DNA of 64,000 nucleotides from Cohnella mopanensis (GTDB lineage Bacteria; Bacillota; Bacilli; Paenibacillales; Paenibacillaceae): NCBI RefSeq assembly GCF_022352055.1, contig NZ_JAKRWM010000002.1:620001-684000 (forward strand), written 5' to 3'. Positions 1-9,572 of this stretch are shown here, piece by piece. A program made the translations under genes and the position numbers. Every line of letters begins with the position of its first letter. Position 1 is the first letter of the stretch. A model generated the notes under the pieces. The model was not told where the DNA came from. It searched no databases and saw nothing but the letters and a program-made list of their open reading frames with translations.

Positions 1-1
1 T

Positions 2-508
2 CTTGCCGACAAATTCAAGGACCAAATCTATAACGATATGCTCGATCGTCCCGTTATTGCACGTCGGTTGATGGAAAATACGATCAGACACAAAGTTCTA
101 GTCGGCGTATTCGGCCAATTGCTGACGGAGAGATACGGCGAGGAAGCGGGAAGCTTGGATATTAAGTATGGTGCCTATATTCCTATGGTGAACGCGTTCA
201 GGCTGCTTGCGATGCAAGCCGGAATTCGCGATACGAGCACGCTTAGCCGAATTGAAGCTTTAAAACAAGCGAATGTTCTCAGCGAAGATGAAGCGATGGA
301 AGCTTCGGACGCTTTCGTCTTCTTCTTAAAACTAAGATTGCTGGCGACAGGCACCCATGAAGACGGACAACTCATCGGAACAGGTAAAATTTCGTCAAAG
401 CAATTGACGAAGGAAATGAAAATTCCGCTCAAACAAGCATTGAAAGCCGGCGCAAAAATACAACGCAGAGTTCAAAGGGAGTTGCAGCACCGCTTCGGCG
501 GGAGGTGA
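2..508 (+). CDS. nucleotidyltransferase-like signalling protein, C-terminal part (DUF294 type)
   Basis: The frame is open from the left edge, so this is the C-terminal part of a longer protein; the first ATG at 38 is internal. The remaining 168 or so residues are helical, with 'HKVLVGVFGQLLTER' and 'YIPMVNAFRLLAMQAGI' resembling the substrate-binding-like C-terminal domain that follows CBS and DUF294 nucleotidyltransferase domains. In that family the protein often sits directly upstream of a DnaQ-type exonuclease, as here: its stop codon overlaps the ribosome binding site of the next gene, so the two are co-transcribed and probably translationally coupled. The biochemical role of the family is poorly defined. 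The catalytic and CBS parts lie outside the window, so the assignment rests on this tail and the neighbour. Confidence 0.7.
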   Translation, partial: LADKFKDQIYNDMLDRPVIARRLMENTIRHKVLVGVFGQLLTERYGEEAGSLDIKYGAYIPMVNAFRLLAMQAGIRDTSTLSRIEALKQANVLSEDEAMEASDAFVFFLKLRLLATGTHEDGQLIGTGKISSKQLTKEMKIPLKQALKAGAKIQRRVQRELQHRFGGR

Positions 509-513
509 AAGCG

Positions 514-1257
514 ATGAAGGAACCCAAAGATACGAACTCGATGGGAAGAATGTGGAATTTATACAAGATGGGCGGAATTACTCCCGCAATCGCGTCCATG
601 TTAGGTTCGTCCAATGCTCAGCAAATGGCCTTTATCCGTTCAATGTCACGCGACCAGCGTAAGGAAAGCTCTCTTGAAATGCAGCTGACGGAGATGGAGG
701 CGGTTGTTTTCGATTTGGAAACAACCGGCTTCTATCCTTATAACGGCGATGAAATCCTATCGATCGGCGGGGTCAAAATCGTCGGAGAGAATTTAGAAGT
801 AACAGAGCCATTTTACCAGCTCGTTAATCCGAAGAGGAAAGTCCCGAAGCATATTACGGAATTAACCGGCATAACGAACGAGATGGCGGAGAACGCACCG
901 GATTTAATGCAAGTTTTGCATGATTTCATGGACTTCGCCGGGAAGAGGGTGCTGATCGCTCACGGTAGCGGGCATGACAAGCAATTTCTGAATAGCGCTT
1001 TGTGGCGTACCTCGAAGGTGAACCTGACGCATCGGATCGTGGATACGATGATGATCGCGAAGTGGCTAGAGCCCAAGGCTATTCAATATGGATTAGATGA
1101 AGTGCTGGATCGTTACGGGGTAGAAGTGACGGAGCGTCATCATGCCTTGCACGACTCGGTAATGACGGCGAAGCTGTATTTTAAGTTTCTTAAGTTTATT
1201 AGGGATAGGCAAGTTACGACTTTAGGGGAGCTTTACGCTTATTTAAGCCGACATTGA
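514..1257 (+). CDS. DnaQ/PolC-like 3'-5' exonuclease
   Basis: Probable DEDDh-family 3'-5' exonuclease that removes nucleotides from DNA 3' ends, as in the proofreading subunit or PolC exonuclease domain. All three motifs are visible: ExoI 'VVFDLETTGFYPYNGDEI' (Asp and Glu metal ligands), ExoII with the Asp of 'HGSGHDKQFLN', and ExoIII 'HHALHDSVMTAKLY' (general-base His and last Asp). About 60 residues precede the exonuclease domain and are not recognised. GTG at 505 is in frame, but GGAGG at 501-505 lies 8 nt before ATG 514, so 514 is the better start. It follows the nucleotidyltransferase-like gene without a gap. It is not a full polymerase, so it probably acts in repair or signalling with its neighbour (inference). 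Confidence 0.85.
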   Translation: MKEPKDTNSMGRMWNLYKMGGITPAIASMLGSSNAQQMAFIRSMSRDQRKESSLEMQLTEMEAVVFDLETTGFYPYNGDEILSIGGVKIVGENLEVTEPFYQLVNPKRKVPKHITELTGITNEMAENAPDLMQVLHDFMDFAGKRVLIAHGSGHDKQFLNSALWRTSKVNLTHRIVDTMMIAKWLEPKAIQYGLDEVLDRYGVEVTERHHALHDSVMTAKLYFKFLKFIRDRQVTTLGELYAYLSRH

Positions 1258-1688
1258 CCATACGATTCTTGGTGGATCGGCAGGGCAATCCAGCCGTCCG
1301 CGGAATCCCGCACATAAACTGCAAGCTCGAATTGATCTCGCGTGAGTCCGACAATCCAATAGGTGCCCCATGGAACGTAACCTAGTTCATCGCTAACGCT
1401 TGGAGCTAGCGAACCTTGCGGATGCGAGTGGAAAAAGCCAACGATTTCTCGTTGGTTTTTTTGCGCGCCGTAATAAGCGGCGATCCAATCTTCCGGATGG
1501 AAGGCAAAAGAAGTAATCGATGCTGCGGATACGTTACGGAGAAGGCTAAACCCATCGGCAATTAACGTGTTATTTTGAACAGTACCGAAAATAACTCCGC
1601 AAACTTCGTGAGGTTGACGCCGTCGAGATGCTTCTACAAGACTCTGTTCCAATGTTTTATTTAAGATTACTGCCGTTATATTCTTCAT
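1239..1688 (-). CDS. JAMM/MPN-family (JAB) metallopeptidase
   Basis: A 149-residue single-domain protein with a complete JAMM zinc motif: Glu28 in 'HEVCG', His87 and His89 in 'FFHSHP', then Ser97 and Asp100 with the canonical seven-residue and two-residue spacing. Prokaryotic JAB proteins of this size (Mec+ type) cleave isopeptide or C-terminal peptide bonds, often on ubiquitin-fold sulphur carriers of the ThiS/MoaD kind. No sulphur-carrier gene is beside it here, so the substrate is unknown. Its 3' end overlaps the 3' end of the convergent exonuclease gene by 19 bp, and no terminator is visible between them. The ribosome binding site is weak (GGAG very close to ATG). Confidence 0.85.
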   Translation of the reverse strand: MKNITAVILNKTLEQSLVEASRRRQPHEVCGVIFGTVQNNTLIADGFSLLRNVSAASITSFAFHPEDWIAAYYGAQKNQREIVGFFHSHPQGSLAPSVSDELGYVPWGTYWIVGLTRDQFELAVYVRDSADGWIALPIHQESYGQCRLK

Positions 1689-1760
1689 GCTCCGTCACTC
1701 GCCCCCAACAATAACAACCTCTAACCGAGTATGAGGGATGGGGGGCTTGAAGGGCAACCC

Positions 1761-3071
1761 CTATTGGACTTGTTTCCCAGGCTTGACCAAGAAGAAAACG
1801 AGACCTAGAGAAATTAAAGACAAAAGGGATACTGTAATGAACACAATCTGATGAGAAATTCCCATCATCCATCCGAACAGCGGGGGCCCGAAGGCGACTC
1901 CGAAAAATCTTAGACTGCTGTAGAGGGAGGTGATCATCCCCCTTTCCGCCTTTTCCACCGCGCCGGTGATCATCGTATTCAAGCATGGAAGCAATAACCC
2001 GGTTCCAATGCTGCTGATCGTCAATAGTCCGATAAATACGTACAGTTGGGTATTGAACCAGATCGCTAGAGCTAACGAAACGACCATAAGGGCTAGGCCG
2101 ATATTCATCAGCCAGCGCATAAGAACGCCGTTCTTGCGGATAATGGTTCCAGTCGCGTATGCTGTCGACACCATGCCGAACAAAGGAATAGCGAGTATGA
2201 AGCCTTTGCGAACTCCATCAATGGAATAAGGCGGTTTCTCGAGAATGTTCGAGAGAAAAAAAAGGATTCCGAACAAAATAAACAGTGCAAGAGAACCGCT
2301 GAAAAAAGAGGAGACGAGCCAACGGCCGTTTTTGGCGAAAATTCGTTTAATCGATTGCAGGTATTGCTTAACCGGTTGAGGCGGTTGCTGGCGCTTCGGT
2401 TCTTTAATAAGAAACAACATCGCAAGCAACGACAACAAACAGAAAGCCGGAAAAGCAAAGAACGCGGCGTACCAAACGATGAGAGCAAGCAAAGAGCCCA
2501 AGATCGGACTGACAACTTTGCCAGCTCCATTAGATGCTTCGATGAGTCCGAGCGCTTGGCTTTCTTCTCCGCTCTTGTACATATCTCCGACAAGTGCCAT
2601 CGCGATGGGGGCTGTTCCGGCCGCTCCGATGCCTTGTAGCGCTCTTGCGGAGATTAACACGCCATACGAATCCCACACGGCTCCGAATCCGGCAAGAATT
2701 CCCGCTCCCCCATAGATGATTAGCGAAGGGATAATGACGGCCTTGCGGCTGAATCTGTCGGATAGATATCCGGCGAATGGAATGACGATAGCGGCGCATA
2801 AGGAAAACAGGCTGATGACCAAGCTACTCTGGAACTGCGAAATACCGAGCTTGCTTTTTAATGTAGGTAAGATCGGAACAAGCATCGAATTGCCAAGAAC
2901 GAGTACCAAAGGTACCGTAGAAAGCGCGATATATTCGGCTACTTTACTTTTGCGTCCGCCTTGAGGCTGGGATGATGACTTGGTGCTAGCTTCCTCGGGC
3001 GACGATTGCGTTGTGATGTCACTGGAAAAGGTTACGGTCAGCTTGCGCTTAGGTTTACTGGTCGCAGTCAA
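1761..3071 (-). CDS. MFS transporter, DHA1 drug-efflux type
   Basis: A 436-residue polytopic membrane protein with about 12 hydrophobic segments and the major facilitator motif A between helices 2 and 3 ('GYLSDRFSRKAV'). 'ARALQGIGAAGTAPIAMALV' further on is typical of DHA1 exporters. The first 45 or so residues are a Ser/Thr/Lys-rich cytoplasmic tail, longer than usual. The start is TTG at 3071, supported by AAGGAGG about 9 nt upstream on the minus strand. Related Bacillales proteins export drugs or siderophores (for example YmfD), but nothing in the sequence fixes the substrate. It is transcribed alone, and the JAMM peptidase gene follows on the same strand after about 70 bp. Confidence 0.85.
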   Translation of the reverse strand: MTATSKPKRKLTVTFSSDITTQSSPEEASTKSSSQPQGGRKSKVAEYIALSTVPLVLVLGNSMLVPILPTLKSKLGISQFQSSLVISLFSLCAAIVIPFAGYLSDRFSRKAVIIPSLIIYGGAGILAGFGAVWDSYGVLISARALQGIGAAGTAPIAMALVGDMYKSGEESQALGLIEASNGAGKVVSPILGSLLALIVWYAAFFAFPAFCLLSLLAMLFLIKEPKRQQPPQPVKQYLQSIKRIFAKNGRWLVSSFFSGSLALFILFGILFFLSNILEKPPYSIDGVRKGFILAIPLFGMVSTAYATGTIIRKNGVLMRWLMNIGLALMVVSLALAIWFNTQLYVFIGLLTISSIGTGLLLPCLNTMITGAVEKAERGMITSLYSSLRFFGVAFGPPLFGWMMGISHQIVFITVSLLSLISLGLVFFLVKPGKQVQ

Positions 3072-3218
3072 TCCGAGGTTCCTCCTTAGAACTAGGGTGT
3101 TGAAATGCGTGCTACCAGGAATAGAATCCCCTTCAGGAATGAACGGTATGCGTAAGTTAAGCGGTCTTGCCTGGTAATAAACGACAACGAAGATCTAGTG
3201 ACAGTTTTGTGGCTGAGG

Positions 3219-3247
3219 TTGGACGGAAGACGGTATTGGGGTAAGAT
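3219..3247 (+). promoter_or_regulatory. sigma-A-like promoter of the thioredoxin-like gene
   Basis: TTGGAC (3219-3224) and TAAGAT (3242-3247) are separated by 17 bp and lie about 40 bp before the start codon at 3287. Four or five of six positions match consensus in each box. Confidence 0.5.
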
Positions 3248-3286
3248 AAAAGAAAACATCATGCTTGAAAAGAGTGAGTTAACTTT

Positions 3287-3865
3287 ATGAGAAGAAATAT
3301 CGTGATACTGGTACTTGTCGTGGTGGCCGCAGCTGCCGTATGGTTCTGGGATGCTTCAGATAAAGCACCGCAAGATCAAGTGACGGGAAGCCAAGTGGAG
3401 AGAGAACCCGGATCAAGTATTCCGGCTAAGCCAGCTCCCAAAACAAATCATTATGCACCGTCGTTTAGCCTCGATTCTCTAGATGGATCGACATCATACA
3501 ACGTAGGCGGCAATCGAGATAAAGTGCTAATTATTAATTTCTGGGCTGCGTGGTGCGGCCCCTGCGAAGTGGAAGCGCCTGATCTTAAAGACATCTATGA
3601 GAAGCATAAGGACCAACTGGATCTGTACGCGGTGAACGCAACCAAGTACGATAAACTCAGGGAAGCGAAGGATTTCGTGAAAGAGCAGCAGATTGTTTTC
3701 CCCGTGCTAACGGATCCAAAGGGGGAAGCCCTTGATTTATATAAGATAACAGGTTACCCGGTCAGCTTCATCGTCGATCGGAACGGAGTCATACGCCACC
3801 GGATCGAGGGAATTATCGATCGGGAGCAATGGGAGCTGTATCTGCAAGACGTTATCCAATCTTAA
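3287..3865 (+). CDS. membrane-anchored thiol-disulfide oxidoreductase (ResA/TlpA family)
   Basis: A 192-residue extracytoplasmic thioredoxin-fold protein. Residues 5-20 form a single N-terminal hydrophobic anchor without a lipobox, followed by a charged linker. The active site is Cys90-Gly-Pro-Cys93 in 'NFWAAWCGPCEVEAP', and a cis-proline loop is visible in 'GYPVSFIVD' near residue 160. Family members such as ResA reduce disulfides outside the membrane, for example in apocytochrome c, and TlpA-type proteins serve other thiol partners. No cytochrome-maturation gene is adjacent, so the partner is not known. The gene is monocistronic, with a promoter candidate upstream and a strong terminator immediately downstream. 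Confidence 0.88.
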   Translation: MRRNIVILVLVVVAAAAVWFWDASDKAPQDQVTGSQVEREPGSSIPAKPAPKTNHYAPSFSLDSLDGSTSYNVGGNRDKVLIINFWAAWCGPCEVEAPDLKDIYEKHKDQLDLYAVNATKYDKLREAKDFVKEQQIVFPVLTDPKGEALDLYKITGYPVSFIVDRNGVIRHRIEGIIDREQWELYLQDVIQS

Positions 3866-3900
3866 CGAAATCGTTACGGTTCGAGGCTAAACAATTAAAT

Positions 3901-3957
3901 AAAGGGACTTCCGATATCGGATCGAACAAGTCGATCTAATATCGGAAGTCCCTTTTA
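3901..3957 (+). terminator. Rho-independent terminator
   Basis: A perfect 17-bp inverted repeat (3901-3917 with 3939-3955) is followed by TTTT and closes the thioredoxin-like gene. The A-rich 5' arm means it could also work weakly on the minus strand. Confidence 0.85.
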
Positions 3958-3983
3958 CTTGTGGTGGAAATACTCATTTATAC

Positions 3984-4026
3984 CCTAAAAATAGAAGAAC
4001 CCAGCACCGTTATAACGGTACTGGGT
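3984..4026 (-). terminator. Rho-independent terminator of cimA
   Basis: Arms 3999-4011 and 4014-4026 pair with one mismatch around a very short loop. On the minus strand they are followed by a T-rich tract (3984-3998). It lies about 20 bp after the cimA stop codon. Confidence 0.75.
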
Positions 4027-4044
4027 AATTATCGAGTAAATCGC

Positions 4045-5658
4045 TTAATGATTAACTAATCCGTGAGTTCCGCCAGTGAATTCCGGCTCGATTTCATCCC
4101 TGGTCATGCCAAGCAAGGCGTAACGAATGCTATCAATCAATGCTTCCCAGCTTGCTTCGATGACATTGGAAGATACTCCGACCGTACTCCAAGTATCTTT
4201 GAAATCCGTGGATTCGATCAATACGCGAACCTTAGCCGCCGTAGCGTCTTTCTCGTCTAAAACGCGAACCTTGTAGTCGGACAGGTGGATGTCGCGAATG
4301 CCTGGGTAGAATTGTACTAACGCTTTGCGCAGCGCATTATCCAACGCATTCACCGGTCCATTTCCTTCGGCTACTGTATATACTTGTTCTCCGGCAACGG
4401 TAATTTTCACGATGGCTTCCGTAATCATTTGCCCCGCTGTTTTCTCGACCATAATCTTGAAGGAGTCAACCGTGAACACTTGTACTGACCCGCCATAAGC
4501 GTCTCTTAACAGCAGTTCTAAAGAAGCATCCGCGCCTTCGAATTGGTAGCCTTGGTGCTCCAAATCTTTAATCCGGTCAATCACTTCGCGTGATTTCATT
4601 CCTTCGGCGCTCATGTCGAGACCCATTTCCTGCGCCTTGGATAGAATGTTGCTTTGCCCGGCAAGCTCGGAGACGAGTACACGCTGCTTATTGCCGACAA
4701 GTTGGGGTTCGATATGCTCGTAAGTTTTGGAATCTTTCATGATAGCGGAGACGTGAATACCGCCTTTATGAGCGAATGCAGCATTACCAACGTAAGGCTG
4801 GTTAACCGGCATGATGACGTTCGCGATTTCACTCACATATCTGGCGACGCTAGTAAGAGACGTCAATTGCTCGTTACTGACGCAACTATAGCCCATTTTG
4901 ATTTGTAAGGTAGGTAAAATAGAACAAAGGTTAGCGTTCCCGCAACGTTCGCCATATCCGTTAATCGTGCCTTGGATTTGACGTGCTCCAGCCGTAATCG
5001 CGGCTAAAGTGTTAGCGACTGCCAATTCGCAGTCATTGTGCGTATGAATGCCGATCGGAGCATCGATTTCCCTGACTACGCGGGATACGATTTCGTTGAT
5101 CTCGCCAGGTAACGTTCCGCCATTCGTATCGCACAGGACGATCCATTCGGCTCCGGCTGCCTTGGCTTTGGCAAGCGCCGCTAAAGCATACTCCGGATTG
5201 GCTTTATAACCATCGAAGAAATGCTCCGCGTCGAACAGGGCTTCCATTCCGCTGTTCTTAACGAATGCAAGCGATTCATAGATCATGGCCAAGTTTTCTT
5301 CCAATGTTGTCTGCAACGCCGTGTGAACATGGAAATCCCACGATTTTCCGACCAAGGTGGCTGCCTGAGCACCTGATTGCGTGAGATGCTTCAGGTTGAT
5401 ATCCTGCTCGCATGTGCTATTCTTCCGCCGAGTACTTCCGAAGGCCGTTAATTTGGATTGAAGTTTCAATTCCCGGATACGTCGAAAAAATTCGATGTCC
5501 TTGTTATTGCTGCCAGGATTTCCGCCTTCGATATAATGGATGCCCAAAGCATCAAGCTTCAGTGCAATTTTGACTTTATCCTCAGCGGTAAGGCTAATGC
5601 CTTCACCTTGCGTACCGTCGCGCAAAGTAGTATCGAAAATGCAAAGGGGAGTTGACAT
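4045..5658 (-). CDS. cimA: (R)-citramalate synthase
   Basis: Condenses acetyl-CoA with pyruvate to (R)-citramalate, the threonine-independent entry to 2-oxobutanoate and isoleucine. The 537-residue length fits the CimA/LeuA-like family. The N-terminal TIM barrel starts with 'FDTTLRDGTQGEG' (catalytic Arg and metal-ligand Asp), and 'GIHTHNDCELAVANT' carries the metal-binding HxH. 'GTINGYGERCGNANL' is the second signature. The C-terminal 120 or so residues form the LeuA dimerisation/allosteric domain, normally the site of isoleucine feedback. AAGGAGG lies about 14 nt before ATG, longer than ideal, and no nearer start exists in frame. The gene stands alone, without the leu/ilv genes. The related 2-isopropylmalate synthase is less likely given the 'IHYIEGGNPGSNNKD' region. 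Confidence 0.92.
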   Translation of the reverse strand: MSTPLCIFDTTLRDGTQGEGISLTAEDKVKIALKLDALGIHYIEGGNPGSNNKDIEFFRRIRELKLQSKLTAFGSTRRKNSTCEQDINLKHLTQSGAQAATLVGKSWDFHVHTALQTTLEENLAMIYESLAFVKNSGMEALFDAEHFFDGYKANPEYALAALAKAKAAGAEWIVLCDTNGGTLPGEINEIVSRVVREIDAPIGIHTHNDCELAVANTLAAITAGARQIQGTINGYGERCGNANLCSILPTLQIKMGYSCVSNEQLTSLTSVARYVSEIANVIMPVNQPYVGNAAFAHKGGIHVSAIMKDSKTYEHIEPQLVGNKQRVLVSELAGQSNILSKAQEMGLDMSAEGMKSREVIDRIKDLEHQGYQFEGADASLELLLRDAYGGSVQVFTVDSFKIMVEKTAGQMITEAIVKITVAGEQVYTVAEGNGPVNALDNALRKALVQFYPGIRDIHLSDYKVRVLDEKDATAAKVRVLIESTDFKDTWSTVGVSSNVIEASWEALIDSIRYALLGMTRDEIEPEFTGGTHGLVNH

Positions 5659-5801
5659 GCGTAACCGTAAAGCCTCCTTAAGTAAAAACAGGTGTAACTA
5701 TTATAGCATGGCTCGTCTGAAATGTAGAGACCAACCGTCTTTGTGGCTATGTTCGAGCGGTTGAATTTTGTATAATGTAGAAACAGATAGGAGGGGTGAA
5801 C

Positions 5802-7097
5802 GTGAGTGAGAACGAGAGCAAGAGCAAACGAAGAATTATATTGCATATCGATATGAATGCTTTCTATTGCTCCGTTCACGCCGCCGAGGAGCCGGATGTA
5901 TACAAAGGGAAACCGACAGCCGTTGCGGGCAGCGTTGAACTTCGCAAGGGAATATTGGTCACGAGCTCATACGAAGCTAGAGCGCAAGGGATACGTACGG
6001 GAATGACGGTTCGGCAAGCGCAGGCTATTTGTCCTGAATTAATCTTAATCTCTCCCAACTTTGATCTCTATCGCAAATACAGTCGCGGATTTCTGCGAAT
6101 TGTCGGCAATTACACCCCATTAGTCGAAGCGGTATCGATAGACGAATGTTTTCTCGATATTACGGGAAGCTCGCAATTCGGTACGCCTATAGAGATAGCG
6201 CAGACGATCGCTAGACGGGTGAAGGAAGAATTGTCGTTGCCTTGCTCTATCGGGATTGCCCCGAATAAACTTCTGGCCAAGATGGCGTCGGATATGCGCA
6301 AGCCCGATGCCATTACGATTCTTCGCAGGCGAGAGGTGCCTAACCTGCTCTGGGGTAAACCTTGCCAAACCTTGTACGGTATCGGTTCCCGAACAGCGGA
6401 CAAACTATTAAGGCTTAACATTAGGACGATTGGTGACTTGGCTGCATCCGACGAGAAAATGCTAATGGAGAGGTTCGGCGTATATGGCAATTGGATGAAG
6501 CGAGCAGCCAACGGAATGGACGACTCTCCGGTCGAGCCGCTCCACGAAGCACCTAAATCGATCGGTCATACGACGACATTGCCGGCGGATTTGACGGAGA
6601 AAGATCAATATCGCCGTGTCATGCTTAATCTCGCCGACCAAACGACCCGAAGATTGAGGCATCAACGAATGGTGTGTACCACCGTGCAGATTACGATTAG
6701 AGACCCGGATATGCGTACGATAACAAGATCCTCCACGATAGCTACGCCAACGGAATCAGCCGATGATGTATATCGCGTAGCTTGCCGGCTCATGGATGCC
6801 CATTGGAAGGAAGGGAGCCCCGTTCGTTTGCTCGGGATTACTTTGCAAGGATTAACTCCCAAAGAAGAGACGCCATTGCAATTGGATTTATTTTCATATG
6901 AAGAGAATCCTAAGAAGGAACGCTTGACGAACGCGATGGATATCTTAAGAGATAAATATGGCGAGGACGCGGTATTGACCGCGGGCATGTTAGGAGACGA
7001 TCCGTCGACTTTAATCCGCAACAAGAAGCTAAGGGGAACGTCGCTTCAGAAAGATTTTCTGCGGGATAAATCTGTAAACAGTGAGAACGATTATTAA
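5802..7097 (+). CDS. dinB: DNA polymerase IV (Y-family translesion polymerase)
   Basis: Low-fidelity DNA polymerase for bypass of damaged template. 'ILHIDMNAFYCSV' carries the first metal-binding Asp17 and the steric-gate Phe, and 'AVSIDECFLDITG' carries the catalytic Asp114/Glu115 pair. 'YEARAQGIRTGM' is the finger motif, and helix-hairpin-helix and little-finger regions follow. A beta-clamp binding motif, QLDLF, lies at 360-364; an unusually long tail of about 65 residues follows it, whereas the motif is often at the very end. GTG 5802 is chosen because AGGAGG at 5789-5794 is 7 nt upstream; GTG 5796 would be too close. A TATAAT (5771-5776) gives a good -10 box without a clear -35. No convincing LexA box was seen. 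Confidence 0.95.
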   Translation: MSENESKSKRRIILHIDMNAFYCSVHAAEEPDVYKGKPTAVAGSVELRKGILVTSSYEARAQGIRTGMTVRQAQAICPELILISPNFDLYRKYSRGFLRIVGNYTPLVEAVSIDECFLDITGSSQFGTPIEIAQTIARRVKEELSLPCSIGIAPNKLLAKMASDMRKPDAITILRRREVPNLLWGKPCQTLYGIGSRTADKLLRLNIRTIGDLAASDEKMLMERFGVYGNWMKRAANGMDDSPVEPLHEAPKSIGHTTTLPADLTEKDQYRRVMLNLADQTTRRLRHQRMVCTTVQITIRDPDMRTITRSSTIATPTESADDVYRVACRLMDAHWKEGSPVRLLGITLQGLTPKEETPLQLDLFSYEENPKKERLTNAMDILRDKYGEDAVLTAGMLGDDPSTLIRNKKLRGTSLQKDFLRDKSVNSENDY

Positions 7098-7132
7098 GTA
7101 CGCCGTACGATAATATTGATCTGCAATTTCGT

Positions 7133-7161
7133 TTGATCTTAGCTTGGTTTTGTATTATATT
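7133..7161 (+). promoter_or_regulatory. putative sigma-A promoter of fer
   Basis: TTGATC (7133-7138) and TATATT (7156-7161) have a 17-bp spacer and lie about 55 bp before the ferredoxin start. Confidence 0.45.
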
Positions 7162-7214
7162 GGACAGTAGTGGACTACTATTGTAATCGACTTGGATTGA
7201 TATTAGGAGGTTAA

Positions 7215-7454
<240 letters not shown>

Positions 7455-7472
7455 GTTGTATTGGAATTGAAG

Positions 7473-7516
7473 AGAGCTCCTTCCTAGGCATGATGTCCTA
7501 GGAAGGAGCTCTTTTT
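7473..7516 (+). terminator. Rho-independent terminator of fer
   Basis: A perfect 16-bp stem (7473-7488 with 7497-7512), an 8-nt loop and TTTTT lie just after the ferredoxin stop codon. Confidence 0.9.
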
Positions 7517-7640
7517 GTCATGCAAAAACGGATTGGCGTCATATCTGTCATTTTTTAGACAAAGATCAACAATAAATCTAGCGCCTGAGCTATAATAAAA
7601 TGTAATTGGAATCATTTGCATAGAGTGGGCGGGATCAAGC

Positions 7641-9470
7641 TTGAAAGAGCGAATTAAGAGAATAACCATCGTTTTGAACGCGTTACTATTAATTGCGGTT
7701 TATTTTATTCAAAACAATCACTCGCTCCAGAGAATAGATAATTTATTATTCGATATGGATATGAAGCAAGTCGCGGATCACAAACCGGATTCGAGAATCG
7801 TCATGGTTGCGATAGACGACGCTTCGTTGGCGGAACTGGGAAGGTTTCCTTGGGATCGCGCGGTATACGCTCCGTTCTTAGCGGCGTTAAACCAGGAAGG
7901 AAATCTTCCTAAAGCCATTGCATTCGATATTATTTTTAGCGAAGCAAGTGAAAACCCGGATAGCGATATGGCATTCGCGGAAGCGTTAGCCAGCTATCCG
8001 AACGTGATTTTGCCGGTTACGGGGATAATGGGTGACGTTTTCAGCACATCGATCGCGAAACGTGAACAATTGATCAAAGCTCAAATCATCGCGAAGCCTT
8101 ACGAACTGTTTGCAGACCTTGTCCAACTCGCCCATATTAATCGCGTCGTCAGCAAAGACGCCGTGATCCGACAAACTTGGCTGAATATTCAAGGGCCTGA
8201 CGGCGAAGTCGTTCCGTCGATGGCTTGGAAAGCCGCTGAAATGGCCGGAGCCGATCTAAGCGAGTATGTCGATAGGACCGATCCCATCAAGAATGGAGAA
8301 CCGGTTGCCAAGAATACGATAACGATCGACTATCAGCTTGAGACGGATGATTTCATGACGGTATCGTTCGTTGATGTGCTTAACGGAGCGTTACCTCCGG
8401 ATTTGTTCAAGGATTCCATCGTCTTCATCGGGTTTACAGCGGTTGGACTCGCGAACGATGGCGGGCAAGATACCGGGGCATCTCCGATCGAGAAAAATTT
8501 CAAGTTGATGTATGCTCATGCGAATATTACGAACCAATTGCTGAAGGGCACGAGCGTATCCTATTTGCCGAACTGGTCTGAGCAAATCTTGGCGGTATTG
8601 CTGTTCGCCTTGTTTGTTTTTATTCCATGGAGATTGAAGAACGTTTACTCGATTCTCGCTCTCCTTGCCGTATTCGCGGGCATCCTCTACGGACAATACG
8701 CTATTTACCAAACTTCCGCGCTACATATGAATATCGTATACTCTCTGCTAGCGATGATTCTTGCCTATCTAGCTAACGTATCGCTTAAATCGTACATGGA
8801 CAGCGTTCAGAAAAATTTTGTGACCCGTCAGTTCGGCAGATATATTTCCCCGGATCTCGTTAAGCAGATCGTTGCTCAAGATCTCGAGATAAAGCTTGGC
8901 GGAGATTTGAAGCTGATTACGATTATGTTTTTGGATATCCGCGGCTTTACGCCTTTGTCGGAGAAGTTATCCCCGCCGGAGCTTGTCGATACGTTAAATA
9001 CGATGTTTAACATGATTACCGAGACAACGCTCAGAAACGAAGGCACGATAGACAAGTTTATAGGAGATGCCGCCATGATCTTGTTTAATGCGCCTCTGGA
9101 TGTTGCCGAGCACGAACGGATGGCGGTTAAGACCGCGTACGAAATCCAGCAAGGCATGATCAAAATCCGCGACGAAATCATGGATAAATATCAATGCGAA
9201 GTTAACGTCGGGATCGGGATTCATACGGGTAACGTGGTCGTCGGCAATATCGGCTCCTATTTGCGAGTCGACTATACGGCGATCGGAGATAACGTGAACA
9301 TAGCGGCTCGGATCGAATCGCAGACGAAAAAAGGACAAGTCCACGTCTCCGAACAAGTGTATGAGAGAACGAAACCGTTTTTCCGGTTCGATGAAGGCGA
9401 AGATCGCATGTTCAAAGGGAAATCTCATCCTATTCGAGTATACGAAGTGCTTGGAATGAAAGATGGGTAG
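7641..9470 (+). CDS. CHASE2-domain adenylate/guanylate cyclase
   Basis: A 609-residue membrane receptor cyclase. Residues about 7-23 are a first membrane segment. An extracytoplasmic CHASE2 sensor domain runs to about 310 ('SRIVMVAIDDASLAELGRFP' is its usual opening), then three closely spaced membrane helices occupy about 313-385. A class III cyclase catalytic domain lies at about 420-600. Its metal-binding Asp is in 'TIMFLDIRGFTPLS', the substrate-specifying Lys in 'IDKFIGDAAM', and the transition-state Asn/Arg in 'GDNVNIAARIE'. Lys plus the Asp/Thr of 'VDYTAIGD' favours ATP. The start is TTG with a modest purine-rich ribosome binding site, and a TATAAT at 7591-7596 is the likely -10 box. 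The FecR gene follows 100 bp downstream in the same direction. The ligand is unknown. Confidence 0.9.
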   Translation: MKERIKRITIVLNALLLIAVYFIQNNHSLQRIDNLLFDMDMKQVADHKPDSRIVMVAIDDASLAELGRFPWDRAVYAPFLAALNQEGNLPKAIAFDIIFSEASENPDSDMAFAEALASYPNVILPVTGIMGDVFSTSIAKREQLIKAQIIAKPYELFADLVQLAHINRVVSKDAVIRQTWLNIQGPDGEVVPSMAWKAAEMAGADLSEYVDRTDPIKNGEPVAKNTITIDYQLETDDFMTVSFVDVLNGALPPDLFKDSIVFIGFTAVGLANDGGQDTGASPIEKNFKLMYAHANITNQLLKGTSVSYLPNWSEQILAVLLFALFVFIPWRLKNVYSILALLAVFAGILYGQYAIYQTSALHMNIVYSLLAMILAYLANVSLKSYMDSVQKNFVTRQFGRYISPDLVKQIVAQDLEIKLGGDLKLITIMFLDIRGFTPLSEKLSPPELVDTLNTMFNMITETTLRNEGTIDKFIGDAAMILFNAPLDVAEHERMAVKTAYEIQQGMIKIRDEIMDKYQCEVNVGIGIHTGNVVVGNIGSYLRVDYTAIGDNVNIAARIESQTKKGQVHVSEQVYERTKPFFRFDEGEDRMFKGKSHPIRVYEVLGMKDG

Positions 9471-9572
9471 ATGACTTGCTGCAGGATGAAATTAGCTATT
9501 GAAGTTATCTCTAAATCTATCAAATAAAACTAAACAGATTCTGGACAAACAGTTTCGAAGGGGGAAACGATT

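Noticed and set aside
175-432. Antisense ORF opposite the first gene
   Set aside because: Serine-rich shadow frame without a ribosome binding site; the forward frame is clearly the coding one.
5701-5800. LexA/SOS box upstream of dinB
   Set aside because: A GTTCG half-site occurs, but no GAAC partner at the required four-base spacing.
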